From positions 1-52,658 of the forward strand of contig JAOBWK010000100.1 in the NCBI GenBank assembly GCA_025463305.1: 52,658 nt of DNA, read 5' to 3'. The stretch's first letter is position 1. The number at the start of each line of letters is the position of its first letter. This document shows positions 7,477 to 17,219 of the stretch, in pieces. The notes below the pieces were generated by a model. It was not told where the DNA came from, made no database searches, and worked only from the letters and a program-made list of their open reading frames with translations. Position numbers and translations under genes: made by a program. Source of the DNA: Ilumatobacteraceae bacterium (GTDB lineage Bacteria; Actinomycetota; Acidimicrobiia; Acidimicrobiales; Ilumatobacteraceae).

Positions 7477-7848
7477 CTACGGGAGCTGACGGTTCGCGTT
7501 GCCGCCGAGGAGACGGTCTCGATCGGCTTGCAGCTCGGCTTTGCGACGTTGACGAGCGGTGTCGCGCGTGATGCGGGTGTCGTAGCGCGGGTCGCCCTTG
7601 ACGATCACCTCGGCCTTGCCCTTGGCGGGGTTGCAGCGCACGTGGACCTGGTCCCCCACTCGGGGGGAGATGTGCAGCCACTGCTTCGACTCGCAGCGGA
7701 ACGGAGTGCCGGAGTCGGGGGTGACGTCGATCACCATGTCGTAGCAGTACATGTTGTGCCCGGCGCCCGAGCCGATCGCGACGTTGGTGTGGATCTCCTC
7801 ACACATCTGGACCGTCGCAACTCCCGCAACCTTCATCCGTCCGAACAT
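7477..7848 (-). CDS. Hypothetical protein, predicted beta-strand domain
   Basis: 123 aa, not recognised. The centre (residues about 33-88) alternates hydrophobic and polar residues and reads like a small beta barrel ([29 protein letters not shown]). The C-terminus (about 95-115) is a charged helix. No signal peptide or membrane segment is seen. ATG 7848 is chosen for its upstream GGAGG; the frame continues 44 codons further upstream, but these residues look non-coding. It is divergent from bioA across 130 nt. Confidence 0.6.
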   Translation of the reverse strand: MFGRMKVAGVATVQMCEEIHTNVAIGSGAGHNMYCYDMVIDVTPDSGTPFRCESKQWLHISPRVGDQVHVRCNPAKGKAEVIVKGDPRYDTRITRDTARQRRKAELQADRDRLLGGNANRQLP

Positions 7849-7978
7849 CTCGCCCTCCGACCCATGGTCAGCGCAAGGTACCACCGGGGATCGCGGCGAC
7901 GGGATCGGGCGCAGTCGCTTGGAATCCCTGGCGCGGTCCGCTTGTCCGGCGGCGCTGCCCTGGGCCAAGGTGATGGCC

Positions 7979-9280
7979 ATGACCGCCGGGACCGACGACC
8001 TCGCCGCACGCGACCGGGCCGTGGTGTGGCATCCGTACGCGCCGATGCCGGGGTCGATGCCGATGGTTCCCGTGGTGTCGGCACAGGGCGCGTCGCTGAC
8101 CCTCGCCGACGGGCGGGTCGTGGTCGACGGGATGTCGTCGTGGTGGGCAGCGGTCCACGGCTACCGGCATCCCGTGCTCGACGCCGCCGTGACCCGACAG
8201 CTCGCCGACATGTCGCACGTGATGTTCGGCGGCATCACCCACGGGCCGGCGGTGGAGCTGGCCGAGCTGCTGGTCGAGATCACGCCCGCCGGACTCGACC
8301 ACGTGTTCTTCAGCGACTCCGGCTCCGTCGCCGTCGAGGTCGCGATCAAGATGGCGATCCAGTACTGGGCCGGCCGTGGTCGTCCGGCGCGCCATCGACT
8401 GCTGACCGTCCGTTCGGGCTACCACGGCGACACGTTGGCGGCGATGTCGGTCTGCGATCCGGTGACGGGGATGCACCAGATGTTCTCGGCGGTGCTCCCC
8501 CAGCAGCTCTTCGCGCCCCAGCCGTCGCCGGTGTTCGGCGCCGAGTTCGATCGATCGCACACCGCCGCGCTGGAGCAGCTACTCGACGAGCACGATGACG
8601 AGATCGCCGCCGTCATCCTCGAGCCAGTCGTCCAGGGCGCGGGCGGGATGCGGTTCTACTCCCCCGCCTACCTCGCCGCGGTCCGCTCCCTGTGCGACGC
8701 ACACGACGTGCTGCTGATCGCCGACGAGATCGCCACCGGGTTCGGGCGCACCGGCCTGCTGTTCGGCTGCGAGCACGCCGGCATCAGCCCCGACATCATG
8801 TGCGTCGGCAAGGCGATGACCGGCGGCTACCTCTCGATGGCAGCCACGCTGTGCACGCCGGAGGTGGCCGAGGCGGCGAGCAGCGCTGAGTCAGGCGCGC
8901 TGATGCACGGCCCGACGTACATGGGCAACCCGCTCGCCGCTGCGGTGTCGCTCGCCTCGATCCGCCTGCTGCTCGGACAACCGTGGCAGGCCAACGTGCA
9001 TCGCATCGAGGCGCGCCTCGTCGCCGGCCTGGAGCCCGCGCGCGGGCTCCCGAACGTCGCCGATGTGCGCGTGCTGGGAGCGATCGGTGTGGTCGAGACC
9101 GCCGAGCCGCTGCCGATGGCGGCGATGCAGGCGGTGTGCCTCGAACACGGCGTGTGGCTGCGCCCGTTCGGCCGGCTCGTCTACACGATGCCGCCGTACG
9201 TGGCCACCGATCAGGAGGTGGACCGGATCTGCGCCGCCGTCGTCGACACGGTGACGAGAGTGGCTCCCGTCAGTGCGTGA
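7979..9280 (+). CDS. bioA: Adenosylmethionine-8-amino-7-oxononanoate aminotransferase
   Basis: 433 aa, PLP class III aminotransferase that converts KAPA to DAPA using SAM as amino donor, the third of the late biotin steps. Recognisable features are VWHPYAPM at the N-terminus, [16 protein letters not shown] typical of Bio[15 protein letters not shown] with the cofactor Asp, and the Schiff-base lysine K278 in [10 protein letters not shown]. The start at 7979 has AAGG 8 nt upstream; ATG 7973 is possible. It forms a biotin cluster with the convergent bioB and the downstream bioF-bioD. Confidence 0.93.
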   Translation: MTAGTDDLAARDRAVVWHPYAPMPGSMPMVPVVSAQGASLTLADGRVVVDGMSSWWAAVHGYRHPVLDAAVTRQLADMSHVMFGGITHGPAVELAELLVEITPAGLDHVFFSDSGSVAVEVAIKMAIQYWAGRGRPARHRLLTVRSGYHGDTLAAMSVCDPVTGMHQMFSAVLPQQLFAPQPSPVFGAEFDRSHTAALEQLLDEHDDEIAAVILEPVVQGAGGMRFYSPAYLAAVRSLCDAHDVLLIADEIATGFGRTGLLFGCEHAGISPDIMCVGKAMTGGYLSMAATLCTPEVAEAASSAESGALMHGPTYMGNPLAAAVSLASIRLLLGQPWQANVHRIEARLVAGLEPARGLPNVADVRVLGAIGVVETAEPLPMAAMQAVCLEHGVWLRPFGRLVYTMPPYVATDQEVDRICAAVVDTVTRVAPVSA

Positions 9281-10248
9281 TGGGTCTCGTCCGCGACGCG
9301 GTCGGTGACGGCCAACTCGGTGTCGAGCCGGGCCAACAGATCCTGATCGTGATCGTCGCCGGGGTTCGGGGTCGTGAGCAGGCGGTCGCCGAGGAAGACA
9401 CTGCTGGCGCCGGCGTGCAGGCACAGCGCCTGCAGCTCGTCGGACATCTGTGACCGACCGGCGCTGAGGCGGACCACCGACGACGGCATCATCAGCCGCG
9501 CCGCTGCGATGGTGCGCACCAGTTCCAGCGGATCGAGCTCGGGCGTGCCGTACAGCGGCGTGCCAGGCACCTGGACGAGGAGGTTGATCGGCACGCTCTC
9601 GGGATGCGGATCGAGGTTGGCGAGCTGCACGAGCAGCCCGGCCCGATCGGTGCGCGACTCCCCCATCCCGACGATGCCGCCGGTGCACAGCTTCACCCCG
9701 GACGCGCGCACGTTGGCGAGCGTCTCCAGGCGGTCCTCGTAGACACGGGTGGTGATGACCTGGCCGTAGAACTCCGGCGAGGTGTCGAGGTTGTGGTTGT
9801 AGAAGTCGAGACCGGCATCGGCCAGCAGCTGCGACTGGTCGGAGGTCAGCATCCCGAGCGTCACGCACGTCTCCATGCCGAGCGCCCGGACCGCGTCGAC
9901 CGCGTCCGCCACCTGGCCGACCTGCCGGTCGTTGGGCGCACGCCATGCCGCCCCCATGCAGAAGCGGGTCGCTCCACTCGCCTGCGCGTTGCGCGCCGCG
10001 GCGACGATGTCGGCCGTGGCCATCAGCCGCTCGGGCTCCACGTTGGTCTCGTACCGCGCCGACTGCGGGCAGTACGCGCAGTCCTCCGGGCAGGCCCCCG
10101 TCTTGATCGACAGCAGGATCGCAGCCTCGACCACCTGCGGATCGAACGTCTGGCGGTGCACGGCCTGGGCGTCGAAGAGCAGATCGTGGAAGGGCCGGGC
10201 GATGACGGCCTCGGCCTCGGCGACGGTCCAGTCATGTCGGAGTTCCAT
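9211..10248 (-). CDS. bioB: Biotin synthase (radical SAM)
   Basis: 345 aa, inserts sulfur into dethiobiotin. The radical-SAM motif C53-x3-C57-x2-C60 lies in [14 protein letters not shown]. Further BioB signatures are [30 protein letters not shown] and the conserved Arg in VRLSAGR, which ligates the auxiliary [2Fe-2S] cluster. The ATG at 10248 matches the family N-terminus. The last ~22 residues extend past the usual end and overlap bioA by 70 nt tail to tail. It is divergent from bioF with 102 nt between starts; I saw no clear BirA/BioQ operator there. Confidence 0.94.
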   Translation of the reverse strand: MELRHDWTVAEAEAVIARPFHDLLFDAQAVHRQTFDPQVVEAAILLSIKTGACPEDCAYCPQSARYETNVEPERLMATADIVAAARNAQASGATRFCMGAAWRAPNDRQVGQVADAVDAVRALGMETCVTLGMLTSDQSQLLADAGLDFYNHNLDTSPEFYGQVITTRVYEDRLETLANVRASGVKLCTGGIVGMGESRTDRAGLLVQLANLDPHPESVPINLLVQVPGTPLYGTPELDPLELVRTIAAARLMMPSSVVRLSAGRSQMSDELQALCLHAGASSVFLGDRLLTTPNPGDDHDQDLLARLDTELAVTDRVADETHHALTGATLVTVSTTAAQIRSTS

Positions 10249-10350
10249 GTCACCAGCATGGTCGACCGGTCGGGGCCAGCACGAAACATGCCGACCCCGG
10301 CTGTGCCGAAGACTTCCTGCGCGAGCGGGCGTCGTGCCATCCTGCACGCC

Positions 10351-11499
10351 ATGAACGCGCACATCGGCGGCTGGTCGGCCTGGGCCGATCGCCAACTCGA
10401 CGACATCCGCGCGGCCGGGCAGTGGCGGGCGACCCGTCGCTTCGACGCGCTCGGACCGGCGGGCGAGTTGTTCGTCGGCGGCAATGCGCTCCCGGTGATC
10501 TCCTTCGCATCGAACGACTACCTCGGCCTCTCGGCCCATCCGGCGGTGATCGCCGCGGCGCACGAGGCCATCGATCGCTGGGGAACCGGATCGACGGCGT
10601 CGCGGCTGATCGTCGGCACGCGAGCCTGCCATCACGAGCTCGAGGACGAGATCGCCGACTGGAAGGGCTGTCCGCGAGCGGTCGTCTACCCCACCGGTTA
10701 CGCCGCCAACCTCGGCGTGCTCAGCGTCGTCGGTGGTCCGGACGTGACCATCCTGAGTGACGAGCTGAACCACGCCTCGTTGATCGACGGGTGCCGGCTG
10801 AGCCGGTCGAAGGTGCACGTCTACGCACACGGTGATCTCGATCACGTGGCGTCGCTGCTGGCCGCCTCGGCCGGACCGACCGTCGTCGTGACCGACTCGG
10901 TGTTCTCGATGGACGGCGACGTCGCTGCCGTCGACGAGCTCGGTCGGGTCTGCGCCGATCACGGCGCGCTGCTCGTGCTCGACGAGGCGCACTCCGCCCT
11001 CGGCCCGCACATCAGCGGCGACATCGCCGGTGCGACGGGTGGGCTCGACCTGATTAGGGTCGGCACGCTGTCCAAGACGCTCGGCGCGTTGGGCGGATGG
11101 GTCGCCGGCTCGCAGCCGCTGATCGACCTGCTGATCAACCGGTCCCGCCCCTACATCTTCACGACGGCCCCGAGCCCGGCCGACATCGCCGCCGCGCTCG
11201 CCGCGCTGCGCGTCCTGCGCAGCGAGGAGGGCGACCGGCTCCTCGCCCGGCTGCGCACGTCGATCGATCGGCTCGCGCCACTGCATCCGTCGCCGATCAT
11301 CCCGATCGTGCTCGGCGATGAGGCACGCGCGATGCACGCATCGGCGGCGCTGCTCGAACAGGGGATCCTCGTGCCGGCGATCCGGCCACCGACGGTCCCC
11401 GTGGGGAGCTCGCGCCTGCGGATTGCGCTCTCGGCGATCCACACCGACGAGATGCTGGACCGCCTCGTCGATGAGCTCGACGCGTTGGGCCTGCGATGA
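10351..11499 (+). CDS. bioF: 8-amino-7-oxononanoate synthase
   Basis: 382 aa, PLP alpha-oxoamine synthase that condenses pimeloyl thioester with alanine to give KAPA. Visible motifs are [42 protein letters not shown] and the Schiff-base lysine K242 in [13 protein letters not shown]. It overlaps bioD by ATGA, indicating translational coupling. Confidence 0.93.
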   Translation: MNAHIGGWSAWADRQLDDIRAAGQWRATRRFDALGPAGELFVGGNALPVISFASNDYLGLSAHPAVIAAAHEAIDRWGTGSTASRLIVGTRACHHELEDEIADWKGCPRAVVYPTGYAANLGVLSVVGGPDVTILSDELNHASLIDGCRLSRSKVHVYAHGDLDHVASLLAASAGPTVVVTDSVFSMDGDVAAVDELGRVCADHGALLVLDEAHSALGPHISGDIAGATGGLDLIRVGTLSKTLGALGGWVAGSQPLIDLLINRSRPYIFTTAPSPADIAAALAALRVLRSEEGDRLLARLRTSIDRLAPLHPSPIIPIVLGDEARAMHASAALLEQGILVPAIRPPTVPVGSSRLRIALSAIHTDEMLDRLVDELDALGLR

Positions 11500-12167
11500 G
11501 CGCGACCGAGCCACGCGACCGGCCGACGATCCTCGTCGGCATCGTCGGCGTGGGCACCGAGATCGGCAAGACGTGGACCACGGCGAAGTTGCTGCGCAGC
11601 CTGCGCGAACGTGGGATCAGCGCGGTCGCGCGCAAGCCGGCGCAGTCGTACGCCGACGTCGAGCTCGGCGTGACCGACGCCGAGGTGCTCGCCTGGGCGG
11701 GCGACGAGCAGCCGTACGACGTGTGCCCCGAGCACCGGTGGTACCGGGTACCGATGGCGCCGCCGATGGCCGCCGAACTGCTCGGCCTCGGCCGCATCGA
11801 GGCGGCCGAGCTGATCGGCGAGCTGCAGTGGCCCGCAGGAACGCACGTCGGCCTGGTCGAGACCGTCGGTGGCGTCCGCTCACCGATGACGCACGATGCG
11901 GACTCGGCCGAGTTCGTCGCGCTGCTGCGTCCCGATCGGATCCTGCTCGTCGCCGACGCCGGACTCGGCACCGTCAATGCGATCCGTCTCTCGACCGGGG
12001 TGCTCGACGCCGATCGCTGCCTCGTCTACCTCAACCGCTACGACGACTCCGATCTGCATCGTCGCAACCGGGAGTGGCTCACGACGCGCGACGGCTACAC
12101 GACCGCCATCGACGTCGACTCCATCGGTGACTGGATCCTCGGCGACACTGCACCCACGCCCACATGA
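11496..12167 (+). CDS. bioD: Dethiobiotin synthetase
   Basis: 223 aa, ATP-dependent ureido ring closure from DAPA and CO2. The P-loop [12 protein letters not shown] (17-28) replaces the usual GTDTxxGKT. RKPAQS (about 46-51) contains the conserved catalytic Lys. [12 protein letters not shown] corresponds to the family VExxGG...P loop. It overlaps bioF by 4 nt. It completes bioA/B/F/D; bioC/bioH or other pimeloyl genes are not in the window. Confidence 0.88.
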   Translation: MSATEPRDRPTILVGIVGVGTEIGKTWTTAKLLRSLRERGISAVARKPAQSYADVELGVTDAEVLAWAGDEQPYDVCPEHRWYRVPMAPPMAAELLGLGRIEAAELIGELQWPAGTHVGLVETVGGVRSPMTHDADSAEFVALLRPDRILLVADAGLGTVNAIRLSTGVLDADRCLVYLNRYDDSDLHRRNREWLTTRDGYTTAIDVDSIGDWILGDTAPTPT

Positions 12168-12174
12168 ACGGGCA

Positions 12175-12180
12175 TACGCT
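12175..12180 (+). promoter_or_regulatory. Putative -10 box of a leaderless promoter
   Basis: TACGCT is followed by 6 nt and the ATG at 12187, right after the bioD stop. The small Nfu-domain gene may therefore have its own leaderless transcript. Confidence 0.45.
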
Positions 12181-12186
12181 CCCGGC

Positions 12187-12444
12187 ATGGCCGCCGCATC
12201 CCCCTCCCCCACACCGAACCCCGATGCGATGAAGTTCACGCTCGACGTGAAGCTGGCGGCCACGATCAACTTCGCCAACGCGGACGCGGCTGCGGCGAAC
12301 CCGTTCGCAACCGAGGTGTTCGCCCTCGACGGCGTTGCGTCGGTGTTCGGCGTGAACGACTTCGTCACCATCACCCGCGTCGCCGGCGCCGACTGGGACC
12401 CGATCGTCGCGGGCGTGGTCGCCGCGGCAGCGGCGCACCTCTGA
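12187..12444 (+). CDS. Orphan Nfu/NifU N-terminal-domain protein
   Basis: 85 aa consisting only of the scaffold-protein Nfu N-terminal domain. The family pattern is visible: TPNPDAMKFTLDVKL near the start, a short ADAAAANPFATEVFAL helix (about 36-51), then GVASVFGVNDFVTITR and GADWDPI. The C-terminal NifU domain with its CxxC, which carries the Fe-S cluster in full-length Nfu, is absent. Such single-domain forms occur in Actinobacteria with no assigned role. It lies beside bioB, whose auxiliary cluster is consumed during catalysis, so a maintenance role is conceivable but unproven. Confidence 0.75.
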   Translation: MAAASPSPTPNPDAMKFTLDVKLAATINFANADAAAANPFATEVFALDGVASVFGVNDFVTITRVAGADWDPIVAGVVAAAAAHL

Positions 12445-12462
12445 GCCACGCGGCGAGAGCTG

Positions 12463-13962
12463 CTACAGCATCGACTGCACGCGCTCGATGGTTTCGGCCT
12501 CGGCCGGCGTCTTGTCGGGGCGGTAGCGGCGGACGCGGGCGAAGCGCAGGGCGACGCCGCCCGGGTACCGGGTGGAGCGCTGCACGCCGTCGATCGCGAT
12601 CTCGACCACCAGCTCAGGACGGATGTGCATGACGTGGCCTTCGCTGCCGATCGCCAGCGTCGGGAACGTGTCGGTCTGCCAGCGGAGCAGGTCGTCGGTC
12701 ATCCCCTTGAACGTCCTGCCGACCATCACGAACGAGCCGTCGGCACCACGCGCACCGAGGTGCAGGTTGCTCAACCATCCAGTGCGACGCCCGTGGCCCC
12801 ACTCGGCCGCGAGCACGACGAGGTCGAGCGTGTGGACCGGCTTGACCTTGCGCCACGTCGCACCGCGTCGGCCGGCTTGGTACGTCGACTCGAGCGCCTT
12901 CACCATCACGCCCTCGTGGCCCGCTGCGACGGCTGCCTCAGCGAAGCGCTCCCCCGCGTCGGCGTCGTCGGTGTCGAGCGTCGGCAGCTGCAGGTGCGGC
13001 GGGACCAGCTCGGCGAGCACGGCCTTGCGCCCCACCAGCGGCAGGTCGATCAGCGACTCACCGTCGGCCTGCAGCGCGTCGAAGAAGAACGGACGCAGGT
13101 GCGTCTCGGCGTTCATCGTGTCCTGGAACTTCAGCGGACCGCCGTCCTCGTCGAGGCCGAGCGACTCGCCGTCGAGCACGAACTGGCGCGTCGGTAGGTC
13201 GAGCGCGGCGCGCACGATCCCCGGGACGCGGGCGCTGATCTCGTGCAACGTGCGGGTGAAGACGCGCACGTCGTCGCCGTCGCGGTGCACTTGGATCCGC
13301 GCACCGTCGAGCTTCCACTCGACGCTCGACGGGCCGGTCTCGGCCAGCGCCTCGGTGACCGATGCGGCCGTGGAGGCGAGCATCGGCTGCACGCCGACGA
13401 GCGGGGTGAGACCGATCGACTCGAGGTCGTCGCCGCCGAGGGCTCGACGGGCGGCGAGCCCGAGATCGCCGAGCAGCATCGCTGCGCGGCGCACCGCCGC
13501 CAGGCTGCGCCCGCTCGCCTTGGCCACCGCGTCGGTGACGACACCGGCGTTCGCGCCCTGACGCATCTCCCCGGCGAACACACGGTGCATGAAGTGCTGC
13601 TCGTCGGCGGTGGCCGCAGCGAACAGTGCGGCCATCAACCCACCGCGCTCGCGCTGGGACCCCTCGCCCTGCACGGCGGCCAGACGGGTCAGTGCATCGT
13701 CGACGTCGAGCAGGCCGAGCGACGGCAACGGCGCCGGCGTGGCGCGCACGTCGGCGAGGCCCGAGAGCGTCGACCATCCGACACCCATCCGCCCCTGCCG
13801 TGGCGCGCCGAGCAGCAGGCCGATCGCTGTCTCGATCTCGGCGTCGTCGCGCCGGGGACCCGCGAGCCGGCCGAGCAGCTCGGCGAGGATCGCCACCTTC
13901 TCCGAGCGCTTCGGCGTCGCGGCGACGGCGCGCGATGCGGATGCCACGTCGTCGAGTTGCAT
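12463..13962 (-). CDS. ATP-dependent DNA ligase (LigB-type)
   Basis: 499 aa, close to the size of mycobacterial LigB. Residues 1-190 form the DNA-binding domain. The adenylation domain follows, with motif I lysine K217 in VEWKLDGARIQVHR, motif III FVLDGESL, and motif V VMVKALEST...WRKVKP. The OB domain follows (DLVVLAAEWGHGRR onward). It seals nicks with ATP and is an accessory to NAD-dependent LigA. ATG 13962 has GGGGGAG upstream; the frame extends further but without family similarity. It converges on the Nfu-domain gene with an 18-nt gap. Confidence 0.9.
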   Translation of the reverse strand: MQLDDVASASRAVAATPKRSEKVAILAELLGRLAGPRRDDAEIETAIGLLLGAPRQGRMGVGWSTLSGLADVRATPAPLPSLGLLDVDDALTRLAAVQGEGSQRERGGLMAALFAAATADEQHFMHRVFAGEMRQGANAGVVTDAVAKASGRSLAAVRRAAMLLGDLGLAARRALGGDDLESIGLTPLVGVQPMLASTAASVTEALAETGPSSVEWKLDGARIQVHRDGDDVRVFTRTLHEISARVPGIVRAALDLPTRQFVLDGESLGLDEDGGPLKFQDTMNAETHLRPFFFDALQADGESLIDLPLVGRKAVLAELVPPHLQLPTLDTDDADAGERFAEAAVAAGHEGVMVKALESTYQAGRRGATWRKVKPVHTLDLVVLAAEWGHGRRTGWLSNLHLGARGADGSFVMVGRTFKGMTDDLLRWQTDTFPTLAIGSEGHVMHIRPELVVEIAIDGVQRSTRYPGGVALRFARVRRYRPDKTPAEAETIERVQSML

Positions 13963-14037
13963 CACCACTCCCCCGCTGCAGGCACCGCGCCATCGTATTG
14001 ATCGCCGCCGGGACCATCGACGGACTAGACACGTGGC

Positions 14038-14916
14038 ATGCCGGACGATGCCAGCATTGCTCGCTACCTGGACCGACTCGGCGTGGAGCGCCACGCGCCG
14101 TCAGCAGTCGGGTTGTTCGCACTCCATCGGGCCCACGTCGAGCGCGTGCCGTACGAGACGATGTGGATCCCCGCCGGGCAACGGTGGGGCGTCGACCAGG
14201 AGGCGTCGTTCGACCGCATCGCCAACCATCGGCGAGGCGGCTACTGCTTCCACCTCAACGGTGCGTTCGCGCTGCTCCTGCGCTCGCTCGGCTACGACGT
14301 GACGCTCCACCGCGGTGGCGTGCACGGCCCGGACGGGCCGACGGCGGAGGCGATGGACAACCACCTCGTCCTCCTCGTCCGCAACCTCCCGTCGGAGCAC
14401 AACCCGGACGGCGCGTGGTACGTCGACGCGGGCCTCGGCGATGCGCTGTACCAACCGCTTCCGCTTCGCGCGGGCACGTTCCGGCAGGGCCCGCTCGAGT
14501 TCGCGTTCGGGCCTGTCGACGGCGAGCTCGCCGACTGGCGCTTCAGCCACGATCCGATCGGATCGTTCAGCGGGATGGCGTTCCAGAGCGCTCCCGTGAC
14601 GATCGACAACTTCGCACCGCGCCACACGATCCTGTCGACCTCGCCCGACTCCGGCTTCGTCAAGCTGTGCACCGCCCAGCGGCGCGACGCTGCCGGCGTC
14701 GACGTGATGCGTGGCCTGGTGCTCCGCCGGGTCGACGGCACCGAGCATCCCGCGATCACGCTCGACGTCGAGGCCGATTGGTTCGAGGTGCTGCGCGAAC
14801 GGTTCGACCTGCCGCTCGACGACCTCAGCGACGAGCAGCGCCGGGCACTCTGGGAACGCGTGTCGACGGCGCACCGCGCGTGGCAGGATGCCGTGTCGTC
14901 GGAGGAGGGGTCATGA
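14038..14916 (+). CDS. nat: Arylamine N-acetyltransferase
   Basis: 292 aa, acetyl-CoA-dependent N-acetylation of arylamines or hydrazines, or of native substrates. The Cys-His-Asp triad is C70 in RRGGYCFHLNG, H109 in MDNHLVLLV and D130 in WYVDAGLGD. The N-terminal YLDRLGV and VPYETM are NAT hallmarks. A TAGACA box sits 6 nt before the ATG, close to the leaderless pattern. It converges on the PAP2 gene with a 6-nt overlap. Confidence 0.9.
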   Translation: MPDDASIARYLDRLGVERHAPSAVGLFALHRAHVERVPYETMWIPAGQRWGVDQEASFDRIANHRRGGYCFHLNGAFALLLRSLGYDVTLHRGGVHGPDGPTAEAMDNHLVLLVRNLPSEHNPDGAWYVDAGLGDALYQPLPLRAGTFRQGPLEFAFGPVDGELADWRFSHDPIGSFSGMAFQSAPVTIDNFAPRHTILSTSPDSGFVKLCTAQRRDAAGVDVMRGLVLRRVDGTEHPAITLDVEADWFEVLRERFDLPLDDLSDEQRRALWERVSTAHRAWQDAVSSEEGS

Positions 14917-15798
14917 GCTGGCTGCAGATGCGTGGGCAGGAGCAACCACCCGAGCGCGGTCGGCGTCCGGCCCGGCGTCATCGGCCGGACCCGCCCGCGT
15001 GCCGTCGCGACCCTCGCGGACCCGAGCAACCGCGATCGTGACCCAGTGCTGGATCGCCCAACCGAGGGCGAGCACCATCACCGCGACGACGCCGTCGAGC
15101 CACCAGTGGTTGGCCGTGATGGTAATCGCGAGGATCGTCACCACCGGGTGAAGGATCACCAACCAGCGCCACTTGCTGGTGCTGGTGGCCACCACGGCGA
15201 CACCCACCAGGACCGACCAGGCGACGTGCAGTGACGGCATCGCGGCCAGCTCGTTGGAGACGCCGCTGCCGCCCTGCCCGTACACCGAGAGGTGGTACTT
15301 GATCGCCGCGTCGACGAAGCCGAGATCCGTGAGGAACCGGGGCGGCGCCATCGGGATGAGGGCCTGGATCGTGAGGCAACCGGCAATGGCCAAGGCGAAC
15401 GTGTTGCGCACGGCGGCGTAGCGATCGCGGTGGCGCCAGAACAGCCAGATCAGGAGTGCTCCGGCCGCCGGCACGTGCACGCCGCCGTAGTACACGTTGA
15501 GGAACTGCATGATCGGCTTGTTGTCGATGAACAGCCGCTGGAGCGCGACCTCGCTCGGCAGATGGAGATCACGCTCGAGGTTCCAGAGGTGATGGGCGTT
15601 CTCGATCGCGCCCTTGGTCTTGGTGATCGCCAGCTCGCGGATGTACTGCCACAGCCCGTAGAGCAGCATCACCACGGCGAGCTCGCGAGCGGTGACCACG
15701 GCGATGTGCACACCCCGCTGCTGGACCCGCCAGCAGGCGATGACCAGCACGATCAGCGCGGCTGCGATCTCGAAGGCGTACTCGTAGGGCAGCCACAT
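14911..15798 (-). CDS. PAP2-superfamily membrane phosphatase/inositolphosphotransferase-like protein
   Basis: 295 aa integral membrane protein with about six hydrophobic segments (near 9-22, 38-51, 97-121, 132-150, 192-204, 213-230, 236-254). The PAP2 active-site motifs are AMPSLHVAWS (187-195) and ANHWWLDGV (229-237). This layout resembles the PAP2_3 group that includes Aur1/Ipt1-type phosphotransferases and lipid phosphatases. The C-terminal ~30 residues are polar and Ala/Arg/Asp-rich. The lipid substrate is unknown. A TACCAT box 9 nt before the ATG may drive a leaderless transcript. Confidence 0.8.
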   Translation of the reverse strand: MWLPYEYAFEIAAALIVLVIACWRVQQRGVHIAVVTARELAVVMLLYGLWQYIRELAITKTKGAIENAHHLWNLERDLHLPSEVALQRLFIDNKPIMQFLNVYYGGVHVPAAGALLIWLFWRHRDRYAAVRNTFALAIAGCLTIQALIPMAPPRFLTDLGFVDAAIKYHLSVYGQGGSGVSNELAAMPSLHVAWSVLVGVAVVATSTSKWRWLVILHPVVTILAITITANHWWLDGVVAVMVLALGWAIQHWVTIAVARVREGRDGTRAGPADDAGPDADRARVVAPAHASAASS

Positions 15799-15886
15799 GC
15801 GGAGGCGATGGTACTGCCCGGCCGTTCCGTCCTGCGCTGCAGCCGGCCGTGTTCCCGACTACAGGTTCGCGGCGACAGGTTTGCGG

Positions 15887-16321
15887 CTACTCCTGCTTCG
15901 CTGCCCGATCGAGCGCCAGCGATGCGGAGTTCATGCAGTAGCGCTGCCCGCTCGGTGCCGGCCCGTCGTTGAACATATGGCCGAGGTGCCCGCCGCATGC
16001 GCGGCACACGACCTCGGTGCGGGTCATGAACATGCTCCGGTCGGCGATGAGCGCAACCGCCTCGCTGGCAACCGGATCGGTGAAGCTCGGCCAGCCGGTG
16101 CCGGACTCGAACTTGGTGTCGGCGTCGAACAGCGCGGCACCGCAACCGGCGCAGCGGTAGATGCCGTCATCGTGGCAGTCGAAGTACTCGCCGCTGAAGG
16201 CCCGCTCCGTGCCCGCCTTGCGCAGGATGGAGTACTGGGCCGGCGTCAGCTCGCGTCGCCACTGCTCGTCGCTCTTGATCACGGTCGGCTCCGGAGTGGT
16301 GTCCTGTCGGTTCCGTTTCAT
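15887..16321 (-). CDS. msrB: Peptide-methionine (R)-S-oxide reductase
   Basis: 144 aa, reduces methionine-R-sulfoxide in proteins. Structural zinc Cys pairs are C57/C60 (CAGC) and C106/C109 (CRAC). The catalytic Cys is C129 in QRYCMNSASL. The GTGWPSF and GHMFNDGP motifs match MsrB. It stands alone here, without msrA. Confidence 0.93.
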   Translation of the reverse strand: MKRNRQDTTPEPTVIKSDEQWRRELTPAQYSILRKAGTERAFSGEYFDCHDDGIYRCAGCGAALFDADTKFESGTGWPSFTDPVASEAVALIADRSMFMTRTEVVCRACGGHLGHMFNDGPAPSGQRYCMNSASLALDRAAKQE

Positions 16322-16394
16322 GGCCTACCTGTGCCCCCACGCGCTCGAGTCGTTACATCAGAGTTCGACGCCGAGCCCGCCCCGGATGACGGGA

Positions 16395-17219
16395 TCAGGC
16401 GTCGCGGCGGTCGAGCATCACCATCGCCACGATGAAGGCGACGACCACCCACGCTAGGAAGACGAGCAGGCCCTGGGTGGGCGTGAGCAGGTCGGGGTCG
16501 TAGCGCACCGAGAACATCGCCTGTCCGGCGTTGAACGGTGCGAGGCGACCGATGCGCACGTCCCACGGCTCCGGGAACGCGTTCGCGATCAGCGGCAGGA
16601 TCAGGACGATGCCGAACAGCGTCGCGATGGCGCCAGGGGTGCGGCGCACGATGGTGCCGATGGACAGCCCGAACAGGGCGACGAGCGTGAGGTACAGGCC
16701 TGCGCCGAGGACCGCGCGGAGCACGCTGGGGGCGCTGATGCTGGTGCCCAGCGAGTCGCCGTCGAGCACCGCCTGGCCGATGAAGAACGCCAGGAACACC
16801 GACGCCATCGAGACGACGAGGCCGACGGCGCCGAGCACGAGCGTCTTCGAGATCAGGAAGATCCGTCGGTTCGGGACCGCGGCGAGCGACGTGCGGATCA
16901 TGCCCGTCGTGTACTCCGAGCTCATCACCAGCACGCCGAGCACGCCGATGGCCAGCTGGGCGAGGACGACGCCGTTGAGCGAGCGCGCGGTGGGGTCGAA
17001 CAGCAGGTTGCGGATCGTGTCGCCGCGCCGCTCGCGGCGGTGCAGGTACGCCCAGCAGAACAGGGTGCCCAGCCCGATCGTGAACGCGGAGGTGAGGACC
17101 AGCGACCACACCGTCGAGCGGACGGTGCGGAGCTTGGTCCACTCGGAGACGAGCGCGGCTCGCAGCGCCGACTGCTCCGGCACGGCGGTGGCCGGGCGAT
17201 CCTCGATGGTGGCGCTCAT
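16395..17219 (-). CDS. ABC-2-type transporter permease
   Basis: 274 aa with six predicted membrane segments (near 36-55, 77-98, 118-143, 165-188, 194-212, 244-264) and the N-terminal SEWTKLRTVRSTVW typical of ABC-2 permeases of actinobacterial exporters. It overlaps the upstream ATPase by ATGA, so the pair is a translationally coupled efflux or membrane-modifying exporter. The substrate cannot be told; BcrAB-like antibiotic export is the usual guess for this group. Confidence 0.85.
   Translation of the reverse strand: MSATIEDRPATAVPEQSALRAALVSEWTKLRTVRSTVWSLVLTSAFTIGLGTLFCWAYLHRRERRGDTIRNLLFDPTARSLNGVVLAQLAIGVLGVLVMSSEYTTGMIRTSLAAVPNRRIFLISKTLVLGAVGLVVSMASVFLAFFIGQAVLDGDSLGTSISAPSVLRAVLGAGLYLTLVALFGLSIGTIVRRTPGAIATLFGIVLILPLIANAFPEPWDVRIGRLAPFNAGQAMFSVRYDPDLLTPTQGLLVFLAWVVVAFIVAMVMLDRRDA

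Noticed and set aside
7120..8598. Open frame starting MTKDV after the perfect palindrome
   Set aside because: After a few residues that copy the zinc-ribbon start, it runs through the repeats and into bioA in the wrong frame. There is no family similarity, so I treat it as non-coding.
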